Positions 36,575 through 45,114 of a stretch of 64,000 nt of DNA are shown in pieces. Position numbers and translations under genes: made by a program. The notes under the pieces are model-generated. The model was not told where the DNA came from and made no database searches. It saw only the letters and a program-made list of their open reading frames with translations. This DNA is from Ezakiella massiliensis (GTDB taxonomy: Bacteria; Bacillota; Clostridia; Tissierellales; Peptoniphilaceae), in the NCBI RefSeq assembly GCF_900120165.1, contig NZ_LT635475.1, forward strand, positions 620,001-684,000, written 5' to 3'. Each line of letters opens with the position of its first letter. Within the stretch, counting starts at the first letter, position 1.

Positions 36575-38872
36575 ATGAGAAAATTATTAATTTACTTAAT
36601 TTGTGGGCTGATGACCTTAGGTGTGTTTATACCAGTGGCTTTAAAGGCGGCTGATTCAAATGAGACCACTAGCCCAGGAGAAGAGAAATTATATGGAGTC
36701 CAGTTTAAGCTTATTAAAACTAATGGATCTATGGATAATATAGGTTCCTTAAAAGATTACGTTAGCCTTTCTAATCCTGAAATGCCGACTTTAAAAGAAG
36801 ATTTCTTAAACCTATTTAATTCTACTGATACAAATACATTTAATCCTAGGTTCATATGCCGCTCCTATACCTTTGGTCATGCCTTCGATATAGAATATTA
36901 TACAGTTAAATTTAAAAATGGTAGAAAAATTATAGACCTATCAGATATTAAAGAACTAAAATCAGACGATCTCAATCCAAATGCTCCAAATTTATTAATA
37001 TGGGTGCATGCGAAAATTAAAAATGGATATAAGGTTTATTTTGATTTCAAAAATGGTGAAGAAGGTTTTACAACAGAAACAGCGTTTGCTAGTAAGGTTA
37101 AAGAATCTCCAAAAGTTCCAACAAGAGAAGGATATAAATTCTTAGGCTGGTATGACGGCGATAAAATCTTTAGAATAGAAAAAGATTTTATATACGAAGA
37201 TACTACTTTAACCGCCAAGTGGGAAAAGGAAAATTTTGATAAGTATAAAGTATCCTTCGTGCTTGAAGGAAGTAATATTCCAAGTCAAGAGGTTGAATTT
37301 GATACACAGGCGGCCGAGCCAAAAGTAGATCCTAAAGAAGGCTTTGAATTTGACGGTTGGTACACTGATTCTGAATTTAAGAATAAATTTGATTTTTCAA
37401 GTCCTGTAAAGTCTGACATGATCTTGTATGCAAGATGGTCGAAGAAAAAATACACTGTATCTTTCATGCTTGAAGGAAGTGATATTCCAAGTCAAGAGGT
37501 TGAATTTGATACAAATGCAACCGAACCAACAGTAGAAACAAAAGAATGTTTTGAATTTGATGGTTGGTACACTGATTCTGAGTTTAAAAAGAAATTTAAT
37601 TTTTCAAGTCCTATTAAGTCTGACATGATCTTGTACGCAAAATGGGCGAAGAAAAAATATACTGTATCCTTTATGCTTGAAGGAGAAAACATTCCAAATC
37701 AAGAGGTTAAATTAGATTCACAAGCAACCGAACCAACAGTAGAAGTAAAAGAAGGTTTTGAATTTGATGGTTGGTACACTGATTCTGAATTTAAAAAGAA
37801 ATTTGATTTTTCAAGCCCTATAAAAAAAGACCTCATATTATATGCAAGATGGATTGAAATAGAAGAAGAAAATCCAAATCCAGACGAAAAAGATCCAGAC
37901 GATGACAAAGACCCAGATGAAAATCCAGACGAAACTGAAGAGCCTGGCAAAAATCCTGACGAAAAGGAAGAACCTGGTGAAACTGAAGAACCTGGCGATG
38001 ATGAAAAAGAAAAACCAGATGAAGATAAAAAGCCAGACGACAATGAAGAATCTGACAATCAAAAGAATCCAGATATAAACGACAAGCCAAATAAAAATGA
38101 CAGGCCTTCATACGATTATTATGACTACTATGATTACTACTGGCATCCAAATTACGACTATCTAAAGCCAAATAAAAATAATCCTTCTGATATTGCAAAT
38201 AATAAATATGACAATAAAGGTAACAAGGCTGAAGAAAAAACAAAGGATGAAAATAAAGAAGAAATAATTGAAGAAAAAGTCACAATACCAGAGGCCATTT
38301 TAAATTCATATTTTTCTGACATAGGTGATCTGCCTGGCGACTACCAAGAGGCCATCATTGACCTGGCCAACAGGTCTGTGCTTATAGGAACGGGCAAAAA
38401 TAATTTTGATCCACATACAAGTATCTCTCGTGCTATGGTAGCTCAAGTTCTCTATAGACTTGCAAATGACAAGGCTTATGTAAATCCATCCGACTTTACG
38501 GATTCCGCTCCGACAAATTGGTTTTACACTGCTGTTAATTGGGCCAATGAAAAAGGCCTAGTTGAAGGTTTTAAAGATAAGACCTTTAGGCCAAATAAAT
38601 CTATTACAAACGAAGAACTGGCTGTAATCCTCGCAAGGGCAATTGAAAAATTAGAATTAAAAACCACTAAGATAAATTCAATCGACAAGGGCGATTACAA
38701 ATTCCTGGGCGATTACAAATTCCTGGCCGATTGGAATAGAGACGGCATTATCAAAATGCTTGAACTCAATCTCATGGATTTTACCTTTGAAAACAATCAA
38801 GTTGTAGTAAAAGAAATCTCCAGGGCTGAGTTTGCAAATATAATTTATAAATTAATAAATTCCCTTAATTAA
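36575..38872 (+). CDS. S-layer-homology surface protein with InlB-type repeats
   Basis: 765 residues, exported. Signal peptide (to about residue 26, LKAADS); a unique N-terminal region with one divergent repeat; three near-identical Listeria-Bacteroides (InlB B) repeats of about 66 residues at roughly 225-425, each with FEFDGWYTDSEF and LYARW-like ends; a Pro/Asp/Glu-rich stalk (430-510); a Tyr-rich patch (YDYYDYYDYYWHPN, about 510-530); and two to three SLH domains at the C-terminus (about 580-765, FSDIG, ISRAMVAQVLYRLA, FTDSAPTNWFYTAVNW, ISRAEFANIIYKL). SLH domains bind pyruvylated wall polymer, so the protein is displayed outward. Possible adhesin. An 18-bp tandem duplication lies in the third SLH region. 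Confidence 0.9.
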   Translation: MRKLLIYLICGLMTLGVFIPVALKAADSNETTSPGEEKLYGVQFKLIKTNGSMDNIGSLKDYVSLSNPEMPTLKEDFLNLFNSTDTNTFNPRFICRSYTFGHAFDIEYYTVKFKNGRKIIDLSDIKELKSDDLNPNAPNLLIWVHAKIKNGYKVYFDFKNGEEGFTTETAFASKVKESPKVPTREGYKFLGWYDGDKIFRIEKDFIYEDTTLTAKWEKENFDKYKVSFVLEGSNIPSQEVEFDTQAAEPKVDPKEGFEFDGWYTDSEFKNKFDFSSPVKSDMILYARWSKKKYTVSFMLEGSDIPSQEVEFDTNATEPTVETKECFEFDGWYTDSEFKKKFNFSSPIKSDMILYAKWAKKKYTVSFMLEGENIPNQEVKLDSQATEPTVEVKEGFEFDGWYTDSEFKKKFDFSSPIKKDLILYARWIEIEEENPNPDEKDPDDDKDPDENPDETEEPGKNPDEKEEPGETEEPGDDEKEKPDEDKKPDDNEESDNQKNPDINDKPNKNDRPSYDYYDYYDYYWHPNYDYLKPNKNNPSDIANNKYDNKGNKAEEKTKDENKEEIIEEKVTIPEAILNSYFSDIGDLPGDYQEAIIDLANRSVLIGTGKNNFDPHTSISRAMVAQVLYRLANDKAYVNPSDFTDSAPTNWFYTAVNWANEKGLVEGFKDKTFRPNKSITNEELAVILARAIEKLELKTTKINSIDKGDYKFLGDYKFLADWNRDGIIKMLELNLMDFTFENNQVVVKEISRAEFANIIYKLINSLN
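37243..37855 (+). repeat. Three tandem InlB-type coding repeats
   Basis: Three copies of about 201 bp (starting near 37243, 37447 and 37657) share long identical stretches, for example the codons for DGWYTDSEF. High DNA identity suggests recent expansion and possible copy-number variation. Confidence 0.8.
38690..38725 (+). repeat. 18-bp tandem duplication in the SLH region
   Basis: Two identical adjacent copies of an 18-bp unit (38690-38707, 38708-38725) encode GDYKFLGDYKFL. In frame, so it lengthens a linker by six residues. Confidence 0.9.
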
Positions 38873-38881
38873 TATCACAAG

Positions 38882-38912
38882 AGCTCCAAGAAAAAATCTT
38901 GGAGCTTTTTTA
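38882..38912 (+). terminator. Surface protein terminator
   Basis: Perfect ten-pair stem AGCTCCAAGA / TCTTGGAGCT and T5. Confidence 0.88.
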
Positions 38913-39015
38913 TTTGAAAAATTTACTGTAACTTGCATTTTAATTTCAAATATGCTAAGATAAATGCAGTTGGAGTTCGTTATTTCAATATTAATTATAT
39001 ATTAAGGAGGATAAA

Positions 39016-39420
39016 ATGGGATTTGGAGTTAAAATCAGAAAATTAAGAGAAGCCAAGGGTTGGACCCAGCAAGAGTTGGGCGATATGATCGGCATGAGCA
39101 CGCGGACTATATGTGCCTATGAAAACGAAAACATCAGACCCCGCAAACGCGAAACCTACAATCAGCTAAGCGAGCTTTTTGATGTAAATGTAAACTACTT
39201 GCTCACAGACGAAGAGTCCTTTATTTTTCAAGCCCACAACGATTTTGGCAAGATTGGCATGCAAGAGGCAACCGAACTTATAAACGGAGTTATCGGACTC
39301 TTTGCAGGCGGAGACTTGACCTTAGAAGATAAAAAAGCCGTCCTTGACACCATTGAAGAAGCCTATTACGATGCCAAGCACAGGGAAACTGAACGCAAAA
39401 AGAAAGAAGGCAAACTCTAA
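39016..39420 (+). CDS. XRE-family repressor (ImmR-like)
   Basis: 134 residues. Cro/CI helix-turn-helix at about 8-62 (LREAKGWTQQELGDMIGMS, TICAYENENIRP), then an oligomerisation region and a basic tail. Directly followed, with no gap, by an ImmA-type metallopeptidase. In known ICE and phage systems the peptidase destroys the repressor after DNA damage. AAGGAGG precedes ATG 39016. Base composition is slightly higher in GC than the surface-protein gene before it. Confidence 0.88.
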   Translation: MGFGVKIRKLREAKGWTQQELGDMIGMSTRTICAYENENIRPRKRETYNQLSELFDVNVNYLLTDEESFIFQAHNDFGKIGMQEATELINGVIGLFAGGDLTLEDKKAVLDTIEEAYYDAKHRETERKKKEGKL

Positions 39421-39981
39421 TTGGCCAGAAAAATTTATGAGGATGTAAATGATCTAATTGAATTTCACGAGACCCGCGATCCGCAGACCATTTTAGAAGA
39501 GCGCGGCGTTTATGTAAAGGCCTTTAGCGAGGACACCAAGCTTCTTGGCATGTTTAAAATTATCCTGGGGGACAAATACGTCTTTTACAATAAAAAGTTG
39601 GACGACAACCACCTCAGAATGATGTTTGCCCACGAGCTCGGCCACGAATACTATCACAGCGACGACGATTTAAATGCCGAGCAGATTTTTACTTTTAGAA
39701 ATGCCCAAGAGGTAGAGGCCAATATTTTTGCTGCCCACCTTTTGCTTGCCGACCAAGATATTTTAGATTATCTAAAAGAAGGCAAAAGTATTAGCGAGAT
39801 GGCAAGTTTGGAGTGCGTGGACGAAAATCTTTTGATTATAAAATTAAAAGAACTCATGAAGATGAAGATAATTCCTCAAATGGACTTGTCATCCAACAAT
39901 GAATTCTTTAGAAATATTGACGGCAAAAAAGCTCAAAATTGGGCCAGCGAATTCAGCGACGACTATTATATTGACGATTGA
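39421..39981 (+). CDS. ImmA/IrrE-family metallopeptidase
   Basis: 186 residues. Zinc motif HELGH at residues 71-75 in MMFAHELGHEYYHS, with the downstream Glu in AQEVEANIFAAHLLL. Start is TTG 39421, the codon immediately after the XRE stop, with AGAAGG upstream, so expression is coupled. Predicted to cleave the partner repressor. No integrase or excision gene lies nearby, so either the mobile element has decayed or the pair acts on a chromosomal regulon. Confidence 0.9.
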   Translation: MARKIYEDVNDLIEFHETRDPQTILEERGVYVKAFSEDTKLLGMFKIILGDKYVFYNKKLDDNHLRMMFAHELGHEYYHSDDDLNAEQIFTFRNAQEVEANIFAAHLLLADQDILDYLKEGKSISEMASLECVDENLLIIKLKELMKMKIIPQMDLSSNNEFFRNIDGKKAQNWASEFSDDYYIDD

Positions 39982-40006
39982 TTTTTTAAATTAAATCTGT
40001 TAAAAT
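39978..40006 (+). promoter_or_regulatory. tRNA-Thr promoter
   Basis: TTGATT, 17-bp spacer, TAAAAT; the -35 box overlaps the stop codon of the ImmA-like gene. Confidence 0.65.
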
Positions 40007-40020
40007 AATTTGGTAATCGA

Positions 40021-40096
40021 GCTGACGTGGCTCAGTTGGTAGAGCAGCTGATTCGTAACCAGCAGGCCGGAGGTTCAAGTCCTCTCGTCAGCACCA
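40021..40096 (+). tRNA. tRNA-Thr (anticodon CGT)
   Basis: 76 nt with CCA encoded. Acceptor GCTGACG / CGTCAGC, D arm GCTC/GAGC, anticodon arm GCTGA-TTCGTAA-CCAGC with an A31-C39 mismatch, T arm GGAGG-TTCAAGT-CCTCT. Confidence 0.94.
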
Positions 40097-40102
40097 AATA
40101 AT

Positions 40103-40137
40103 ACCGCTTTGGATCTTATCTAAGGCGGTTTTTTATT
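40103..40137 (+). terminator. tRNA-Thr terminator
   Basis: ACCGC / GCGGT stem with an inner GAT/ATC pairing and T6. Confidence 0.75.
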
Positions 40138-40211
40138 TTTTAATTATATTAGTAACAAATAATTTTGCCATATATACTTAAAATTCCCATTAATTTTTTC
40201 TTTGTAAAATT

Positions 40212-40246
40212 TACTGGGTACAAACTGTGAACCTACTGGGTACAAA
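40212..40246. repeat. Direct repeat pair 1, 22-bp period
   Basis: TACTGGGTACAAA occurs at 40212-40224 and 40234-40246. A second pair with the same period lies 47 bp downstream. Such pairs resemble arm-type binding sites of tyrosine integrases. Confidence 0.7.
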
Positions 40247-40292
40247 AAATACCATACAAATCGTCAATAAAAAATTTATATAATATTTTACA

Positions 40293-40331
40293 GCTAACGG
40301 GTTGCTAACATATTGCTAACGGGTTGCTAAC
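40293..40331. repeat. Direct repeat pair 2, 22-bp period
   Basis: GCTAACGGGTTGCTAAC occurs at 40293-40309 and 40315-40331, and each copy itself contains GCTAAC twice. Located between tRNA-Thr and the terminator of the next gene. Confidence 0.8.
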
Positions 40332-40366
40332 AAAAAAGATGCAAGCTATTTGCCTGCATCTTTTTT
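40332..40366. terminator. Terminator after the zinc-ribbon protein gene
   Basis: AAAAAAGATGCA / TGCATCTTTTTT stem, symmetric, usable in both directions. Confidence 0.8.
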
Positions 40367-40385
40367 AGTTTTCAGAATTTATTAA

Positions 40386-42077
40386 TTATTGTATAAAATC
40401 TCTTATCAGCCAAGTCCAATTTTCTTCGTCTTCATCAAAGACCATATTTCCATTTTCCTCATCTACCCTACCGTCTTCATAGTAGAGTTTCATAGTCACA
40501 ACAGCTGTAAGTTTAGGTGAGTCATAATCCAATTCAAAATATCCTACCTCAGCTTCAACCTTAACTACCTTACCCTCTTCCTCTACACTTTCCTTAATTC
40601 CTTCAATGGAAGGCATATAGGACCTGGTACTTGGGCTAAAGTAATCAAAGCCAGCTGGATCATAGTCTACATAGAGTTTGCTAAATCCTGTTTCTACAAT
40701 ATTTTTTATTAAAGCTGCGGTTGGAGCCATATTAAAGAACTTTTCTTTCTCTAAGATATCATTTAGCTTAACTTTGCCATCTTCAAGTTTAAGATTGAGA
40801 GTTACGAATTTTGAAAATCCACCATAAAATGCAGAATAGTCTAAAGGTTCATAAATATTAGCTGTTCCATCATCTAGGTAATCTATCTCTACATTTGGTA
40901 TATCCAGAGAAAACATATTTGTAAGCATAGCTTCTTCTTCAAAACGTTTTACCATTTGCTCAGACGTGATGAATTTTTTAAAAGGCCCATCCTTGACCAG
41001 GTAGTCATCATAGTCTATGTCTTCATCGTAAACATAGTGCCTAGTTAATAGATCGAAAAAGTCTATGATCCTATAGGCATTACCTATTGTCAGTTTTCCA
41101 TTGACCCAAACATTTAAGCCTTTGACATCATAAACCTTGTAGTCCTCTCCTTCTCTAACGAAAACGAAATTGAGTTCATCCTCATATTCCTTTCCGCATG
41201 CAAAAGATTTTATATTTGTTTTGAGATTTATCTTGTCCCCTTCAACTTTTAAGTCGGAAGGCTTTGCATCCAATTTTATATTTAGGGAAAAATCATCGTC
41301 AGCAGTATTTTGGAAAATTCCAAGTTCATGAAATTCTGTGTTGTCAATTAAGCCGCCTTGAGATTTCCTACTTTGCGCAAGGGTTTCCATTTCCCCGATA
41401 TCCCATGAGAACATGTACTCATTTAAAAAATCATCTGCAAGTTGCAAAAGCTTATCAACCGATGGCTTATTTGCGACCCATTGGTCTAGGCCGGAGATCT
41501 TATCTATCTTCCATTTTCTGCCATCTTTTAGGTATTCAACGCTAAGCTTGTCTGAAAATTCGCTACCGGATACGGATGTCTTTAAGTTAAAGTCCATTTT
41601 TGCCCAGTCGTCTTCTGTGTCAAAGCTATCGCCCACTTCTTCTAAATCGAATTTAATTTTGCCATCCTCTTTATCAAAAATTTCTTCAGATTTTTTTAGA
41701 TTTTCTGCAGAAATAAAAGAATTTAAATCAGCAGTAGCTGACAGATAATCAGAGGCTTCTAATCTTGTTTCAGAATTAAAATATCTTTCAAAAAAATCCT
41801 CTATCAATTCTTCTGCTCCATCAGCAGATAGCTTTGGATTCATAAATTTATAAAAGCCAAATCCAACCAAGGTCAAGATTAAAATTCCTGCAATAATTCC
41901 AAAAATAATTTTAGAATTCTTAGATTTTTTAACTGGAGCCTGATTAACTGAAGCTTGATTATTTAGATCTTGTTCTTCGTTCATTGGAGTCTCTGGATTA
42001 TCATCCACCTTTGCCCCACAAGCTGTACAAAATTTTGCCCCCGGTTCAATTTCACTCCCGCAATTTTTACACCACAT
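40386..42077 (-). CDS. Membrane protein with N-terminal zinc ribbon
   Basis: 563 residues from ATG 42077 (AGGAGGG upstream). A zinc ribbon with Cys3, Cys6, Cys17 and Cys20 (WCKNCGSEI, FCTACGAK) is followed by a Gln/Asn-rich linker, one membrane helix at about 57-77 (IIFGIIAGILILTLVG), and a large acidic extracytoplasmic part made of about four repeated units with W-K-I/V-x-D-x-x-G-L/D endings (KWKIDKISGLDQWV, DYKVYDVKGLNVWV). The layout recalls TcaA/YvbJ-like envelope proteins. Specific function not recognised. Confidence 0.82.
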   Translation of the reverse strand: MWCKNCGSEIEPGAKFCTACGAKVDDNPETPMNEEQDLNNQASVNQAPVKKSKNSKIIFGIIAGILILTLVGFGFYKFMNPKLSADGAEELIEDFFERYFNSETRLEASDYLSATADLNSFISAENLKKSEEIFDKEDGKIKFDLEEVGDSFDTEDDWAKMDFNLKTSVSGSEFSDKLSVEYLKDGRKWKIDKISGLDQWVANKPSVDKLLQLADDFLNEYMFSWDIGEMETLAQSRKSQGGLIDNTEFHELGIFQNTADDDFSLNIKLDAKPSDLKVEGDKINLKTNIKSFACGKEYEDELNFVFVREGEDYKVYDVKGLNVWVNGKLTIGNAYRIIDFFDLLTRHYVYDEDIDYDDYLVKDGPFKKFITSEQMVKRFEEEAMLTNMFSLDIPNVEIDYLDDGTANIYEPLDYSAFYGGFSKFVTLNLKLEDGKVKLNDILEKEKFFNMAPTAALIKNIVETGFSKLYVDYDPAGFDYFSPSTRSYMPSIEGIKESVEEEGKVVKVEAEVGYFELDYDSPKLTAVVTMKLYYEDGRVDEENGNMVFDEDEENWTWLIRDFIQ

Positions 42078-42182
42078 AAGTCCCTCCTGTAAATACTTTT
42101 TAATGTATTTATCATTATAGCCAAAGCAAATATTTATTGCAATAGAAATTTTTCTCATAAGTAAAAACCGTGCAAGAAAAAA

Positions 42183-42204
42183 CACCTGAACTTTAAACCA
42201 GGTG
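42183..42204 (-). terminator. Terminator after the small membrane protein gene
   Basis: CACCTG / CAGGTG stem with a T-run on the minus strand. Confidence 0.7.
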
Positions 42205-42213
42205 CTATAATAT

Positions 42214-42492
42214 CTATTTCTTTTTAAAATCTACAAGTGCCAGGGTATTTATTACAATAGATGCTATTACCAAAAACATAAGCGGATTTGCTATGGTCAC
42301 TACAACATCTTCCAGTCCTGAAAAATTTTTTTCGACTACCATCCTGGCCGCGTCCTTATAAAAAAACGCCATAGTAAGAGCTGTTAAGCACACGCTTGCA
42401 TAGGAGTATTTCTTATTGTCTCCTCCACGAATCTTCACAGCAATACTTACAATTGCAGCCATTATGGCAAAGATTCCAAATGCTAAGTCCAT
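42214..42492 (-). CDS. Small three-helix membrane protein, unknown function
   Basis: 92 residues, with hydrophobic segments at about 3-20, 31-45 and 66-87 and short charged loops. GAGGAGGA ribosome site in front of ATG 42492, and its own terminator. No family recognised. It stands alone between the zinc-ribbon protein and the reductase cluster. Confidence 0.72.
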   Translation of the reverse strand: MDLAFGIFAIMAAIVSIAVKIRGGDNKKYSYASVCLTALTMAFFYKDAARMVVEKNFSGLEDVVVTIANPLMFLVIASIVINTLALVDFKKK

Positions 42493-42599
42493 CCTATCTC
42501 CTCCTCTTTGAACTTATTAATACATTTATTGTATCATAAAATCTTTTTTTGCAAAAGAAAGATTTTTATCCTTGGCAATATAATCGTCTTTACTAAAAA

Positions 42600-42621
42600 C
42601 ACCTGGACTTTTATCCAGGTG
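42600..42621 (-). terminator. Terminator after the FAD oxidoreductase gene
   Basis: CACCTGGA / TCCAGGTG hairpin and T5 on the minus strand. Confidence 0.75.
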
Positions 42622-42640
42622 CTCATAGCTCTACTTCTTT

Positions 42641-43708
42641 TTAAACTTCCATATACTTCCTGTCGATTTTGTCCTTAAGGATCCACATTAGGCGCCCGTA
42701 GAAAGCCAGGCCTCCGTAATTGGCAGCAGCCTTTTTGCCCCCGCAATTTATAATTTGCAGGTACTTGGTCTGTGGCGTATAAAATTCAAAGCATCTTTTA
42801 TTTTCTATGGCCTTGATCAGATTTGTGTAAAGAATAGGCGCCTCGCGAATGGCAAAGACTCCTGCCTTGTTTAAGTCCGGATAGGCCCTTAGCGTTGCCG
42901 TGTCGCCCATTACAAAGGCATCATCGCCTGCCAAAAGCGAATCGGAAACCCAGAGGTAATTCTTATCTGTGGTCTGGAAGTTCTCGAATTTTACATCTGG
43001 TCCACGGAAGCCTGTGGTTATAAAGGCCTGGGTAAAGTCATAAGTTCCCTTATCGGTAAAGACCATTTGGTCCTTGATCTTTTCCACCCTTTCGTTCTTG
43101 CGGATAAAAATATTTTTATCTTTCAATATTTTTTCTAATTTCCTCTTGGCCTTTTCATTAAAATTTTCTAATATATCATGGGCTGTTATTATTTCAATAT
43201 CGACATCCTTGTAGGCCGCCCTAAAGGCCAGGGCAAGCTCAACTCCAGACGCTCCTCCGCCAATAAATATTAGGCGCCCACTTTGTCCGTGAGCTTTGAA
43301 ATACTGGTCCAAATCTTCCTTGGCTTTTACCACTTCGCTGATGGGCTTTACCAGGCAGACCCTATCGCTCTCAATTGGAAAAATAATATTTGAAAGGGAG
43401 CCCAGGTTAATAGAAATTATATCGTAATCATAAACATCATTTTCGCTGTAAAGTTTTTTAGCTTCTTGATCAATGGATAAAATTTTATCCTCTACATATT
43501 TTACACCGGCCCTTTTGCAAAGGTCGGGCACATTAAAGGAAATTTCATCCTCCGTGTAAATCCCTTCTATAAAACCAGGCAGCATACCTGAATAATATTG
43601 ACGTTTAAAATCTGTGACCAAAGTAAAATCAGCGTCCACAAGATTTTTTATTAAATTTTTTAAAACATTGATGTGGCCATGGCCACCACCTGCTAATAAA
43701 ACTTTCAT
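42641..43708 (-). CDS. FAD-dependent NAD(P)H oxidoreductase (SelD-associated / NDH-2-like family)
   Basis: 355 residues. N-terminal dinucleotide motif LLAGGGHGHINVLKNL and a second nucleotide motif LIFIGGGASGVELALAF, ending with the FAD-binding FVMGDTATLRA. This pattern matches the family found fused to or beside SelD (TIGR03169 type) and is related to type II NADH dehydrogenases. It overlaps the YjiM-like gene by one base (stop/start), so the two are coupled. I infer it supplies electrons to the double-cubane system; this is not established. Confidence 0.85.
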   Translation of the reverse strand: MKVLLAGGGHGHINVLKNLIKNLVDADFTLVTDFKRQYYSGMLPGFIEGIYTEDEISFNVPDLCKRAGVKYVEDKILSIDQEAKKLYSENDVYDYDIISINLGSLSNIIFPIESDRVCLVKPISEVVKAKEDLDQYFKAHGQSGRLIFIGGGASGVELALAFRAAYKDVDIEIITAHDILENFNEKAKRKLEKILKDKNIFIRKNERVEKIKDQMVFTDKGTYDFTQAFITTGFRGPDVKFENFQTTDKNYLWVSDSLLAGDDAFVMGDTATLRAYPDLNKAGVFAIREAPILYTNLIKAIENKRCFEFYTPQTKYLQIINCGGKKAAANYGGLAFYGRLMWILKDKIDRKYMEV

Positions 43709-44853
43709 TAGATCATTTCAACAAAGGCTTCTAGCCTTGTATTTAACTGGCCAATGTCTGATTGTGAATAGTCTGTTTCAACTGCAATATACGGAATATT
43801 TTTTTCTTGGTTGCAGAAGTTTTTAATTTCCAGACTTTCAACTTGGAAGGGTGTGCAGGTTTGTAAGTGCATGTCTACAACGCCATCTACCTTGTATTCA
43901 TCGATCATCCTGCCCAATAGTTCGCGACGATTTGGGTTTGGACTCATGCAAGCGCATCCGATATTTAAATATTTTTCAGCAATTGCCATGTATGGGTCAT
44001 CTGTACCCTCTTCAACATTTCTGTCGATGGCCTTGGCACCTCCGCAGTTTTCAAAGGCAACTACGATTCCACCATTGTCTTCGATAGCTGAAATAACTTT
44101 TTCAGTTGCACCACCAATTGGGCAGCCTGTAACTAAAATACGCTTTTTGCCCTTGATGTGCTTGTGTTCGTTTAAAACTTTTTCCTTTAATCCTGCCAAT
44201 TCTCCAGGTATGGCCCTCTTGTCAAATTTAAAAGTCGCCCCGTGGAGGACGTGCCACATATCAAGGCCCATAATTGGGAGCTCGTCTTCCTTCATAATGC
44301 TATAAAAATCTTTGATAGCTGAGCGTTCGGCGTTTTTAACTCTGATGGCTTCGCGAATATCTTCATCAGTGATTTCTACAATTAAGAAATCTTCCAAGTA
44401 TTCTTTCATCTTGATAACTTCGTTATACCAAAGTTCCAAACCCTTTTCGGATTGCTTGTTAGGCAGCTCCATTACGTGGGTTGGTTTGACCTTGGCCAAG
44501 TATTCGTACATTTTTTTCTTGCCATCGCAAGTAGTTTCGCCCACGATCAAATCTGAAAAATGGAAGAACGGGCACTTGTCTGTAATGGCAAAGCCGTAGG
44601 AAGATTTAATTAGGGGACAGAGATTTTTTGGCAAGTCTCTTTCTGCGTCTGCTATTGTCTCATCGCTGGTTGCGCAAAGGGAAACTGAAGTTGCCCCTGC
44701 TGCTAGAGCCAACTCTTGAGGGAAAAATGTACAAAAAACTCCTACAACTGGAATATCTTGGTCCTTGATTTCCTTTACCTTTAAAAATGCTTCCCTTCTG
44801 GCATCTGCAAATTCTTCAAATATTTCTGGTAAATCTTTTCTTAGTTCAATCAT
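43708..44853 (-). CDS. yjiM: Double-cubane-cluster reductase, YjiM-type (2-hydroxyacyl-CoA dehydratase family)
   Basis: 381 residues, the length of E. coli YjiM, and strongly like it as I recall that sequence. Conserved cysteines: FCTFFPQEL, NLCPLIKSSYG, TDKCPFFHFSDL, GETTCDGKKKMYEY, VTGCPIGG, ENCGGAKA and IGCACMSPN. Members hold a [4Fe-4S] or [8Fe-9S] double-cubane cluster and are activated by an ATP-driven reductase. Known in-vitro reactions include difficult two-electron reductions; the natural substrate is unclear. It is divergent from its probable activator at 45115. Confidence 0.9.
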   Translation of the reverse strand: MIELRKDLPEIFEEFADARREAFLKVKEIKDQDIPVVGVFCTFFPQELALAAGATSVSLCATSDETIADAERDLPKNLCPLIKSSYGFAITDKCPFFHFSDLIVGETTCDGKKKMYEYLAKVKPTHVMELPNKQSEKGLELWYNEVIKMKEYLEDFLIVEITDEDIREAIRVKNAERSAIKDFYSIMKEDELPIMGLDMWHVLHGATFKFDKRAIPGELAGLKEKVLNEHKHIKGKKRILVTGCPIGGATEKVISAIEDNGGIVVAFENCGGAKAIDRNVEEGTDDPYMAIAEKYLNIGCACMSPNPNRRELLGRMIDEYKVDGVVDMHLQTCTPFQVESLEIKNFCNQEKNIPYIAVETDYSQSDIGQLNTRLEAFVEMI

Positions 44854-45114
44854 TTTCTCACTCCTTATAATTTTGGTCCTATGTATAGGTCTTTAAATGA
44901 CCTTTCAAACAAACAGACTCTTATTCAATAAAAAATCTTGTCTAACTAATATTATAACCAAAAACTATGTAGATTACTATTAATAAATGTTTACAAGGAC
45001 TTGTTATAGATATTTTTAATAACGCCAGCTTTCCTATAAAGTTTTTTTATAATACTTGATTTAATCTATTAACTTAAATACAATTAACTTATAGACATAT
45101 AAGGAGGAATCGAA
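44854..45114. promoter_or_regulatory. Divergent control region of the double-cubane cluster
   Basis: 261-bp AT-rich gap between yjiM-like (minus) and the activator (plus). It holds the palindrome ACAAGGACTTGT at 44993-45004 and an AGGTC-N7-GACCT element near 44888-44904, either of which could be an operator. No clear consensus promoter was identified on either strand. Confidence 0.45.

Noticed and set aside
39016..40331. Resident prophage or ICE
   Set aside because: Only the XRE-ImmA pair and possible arm sites are present; no integrase, relaxase, structural or replication genes are seen in the window.
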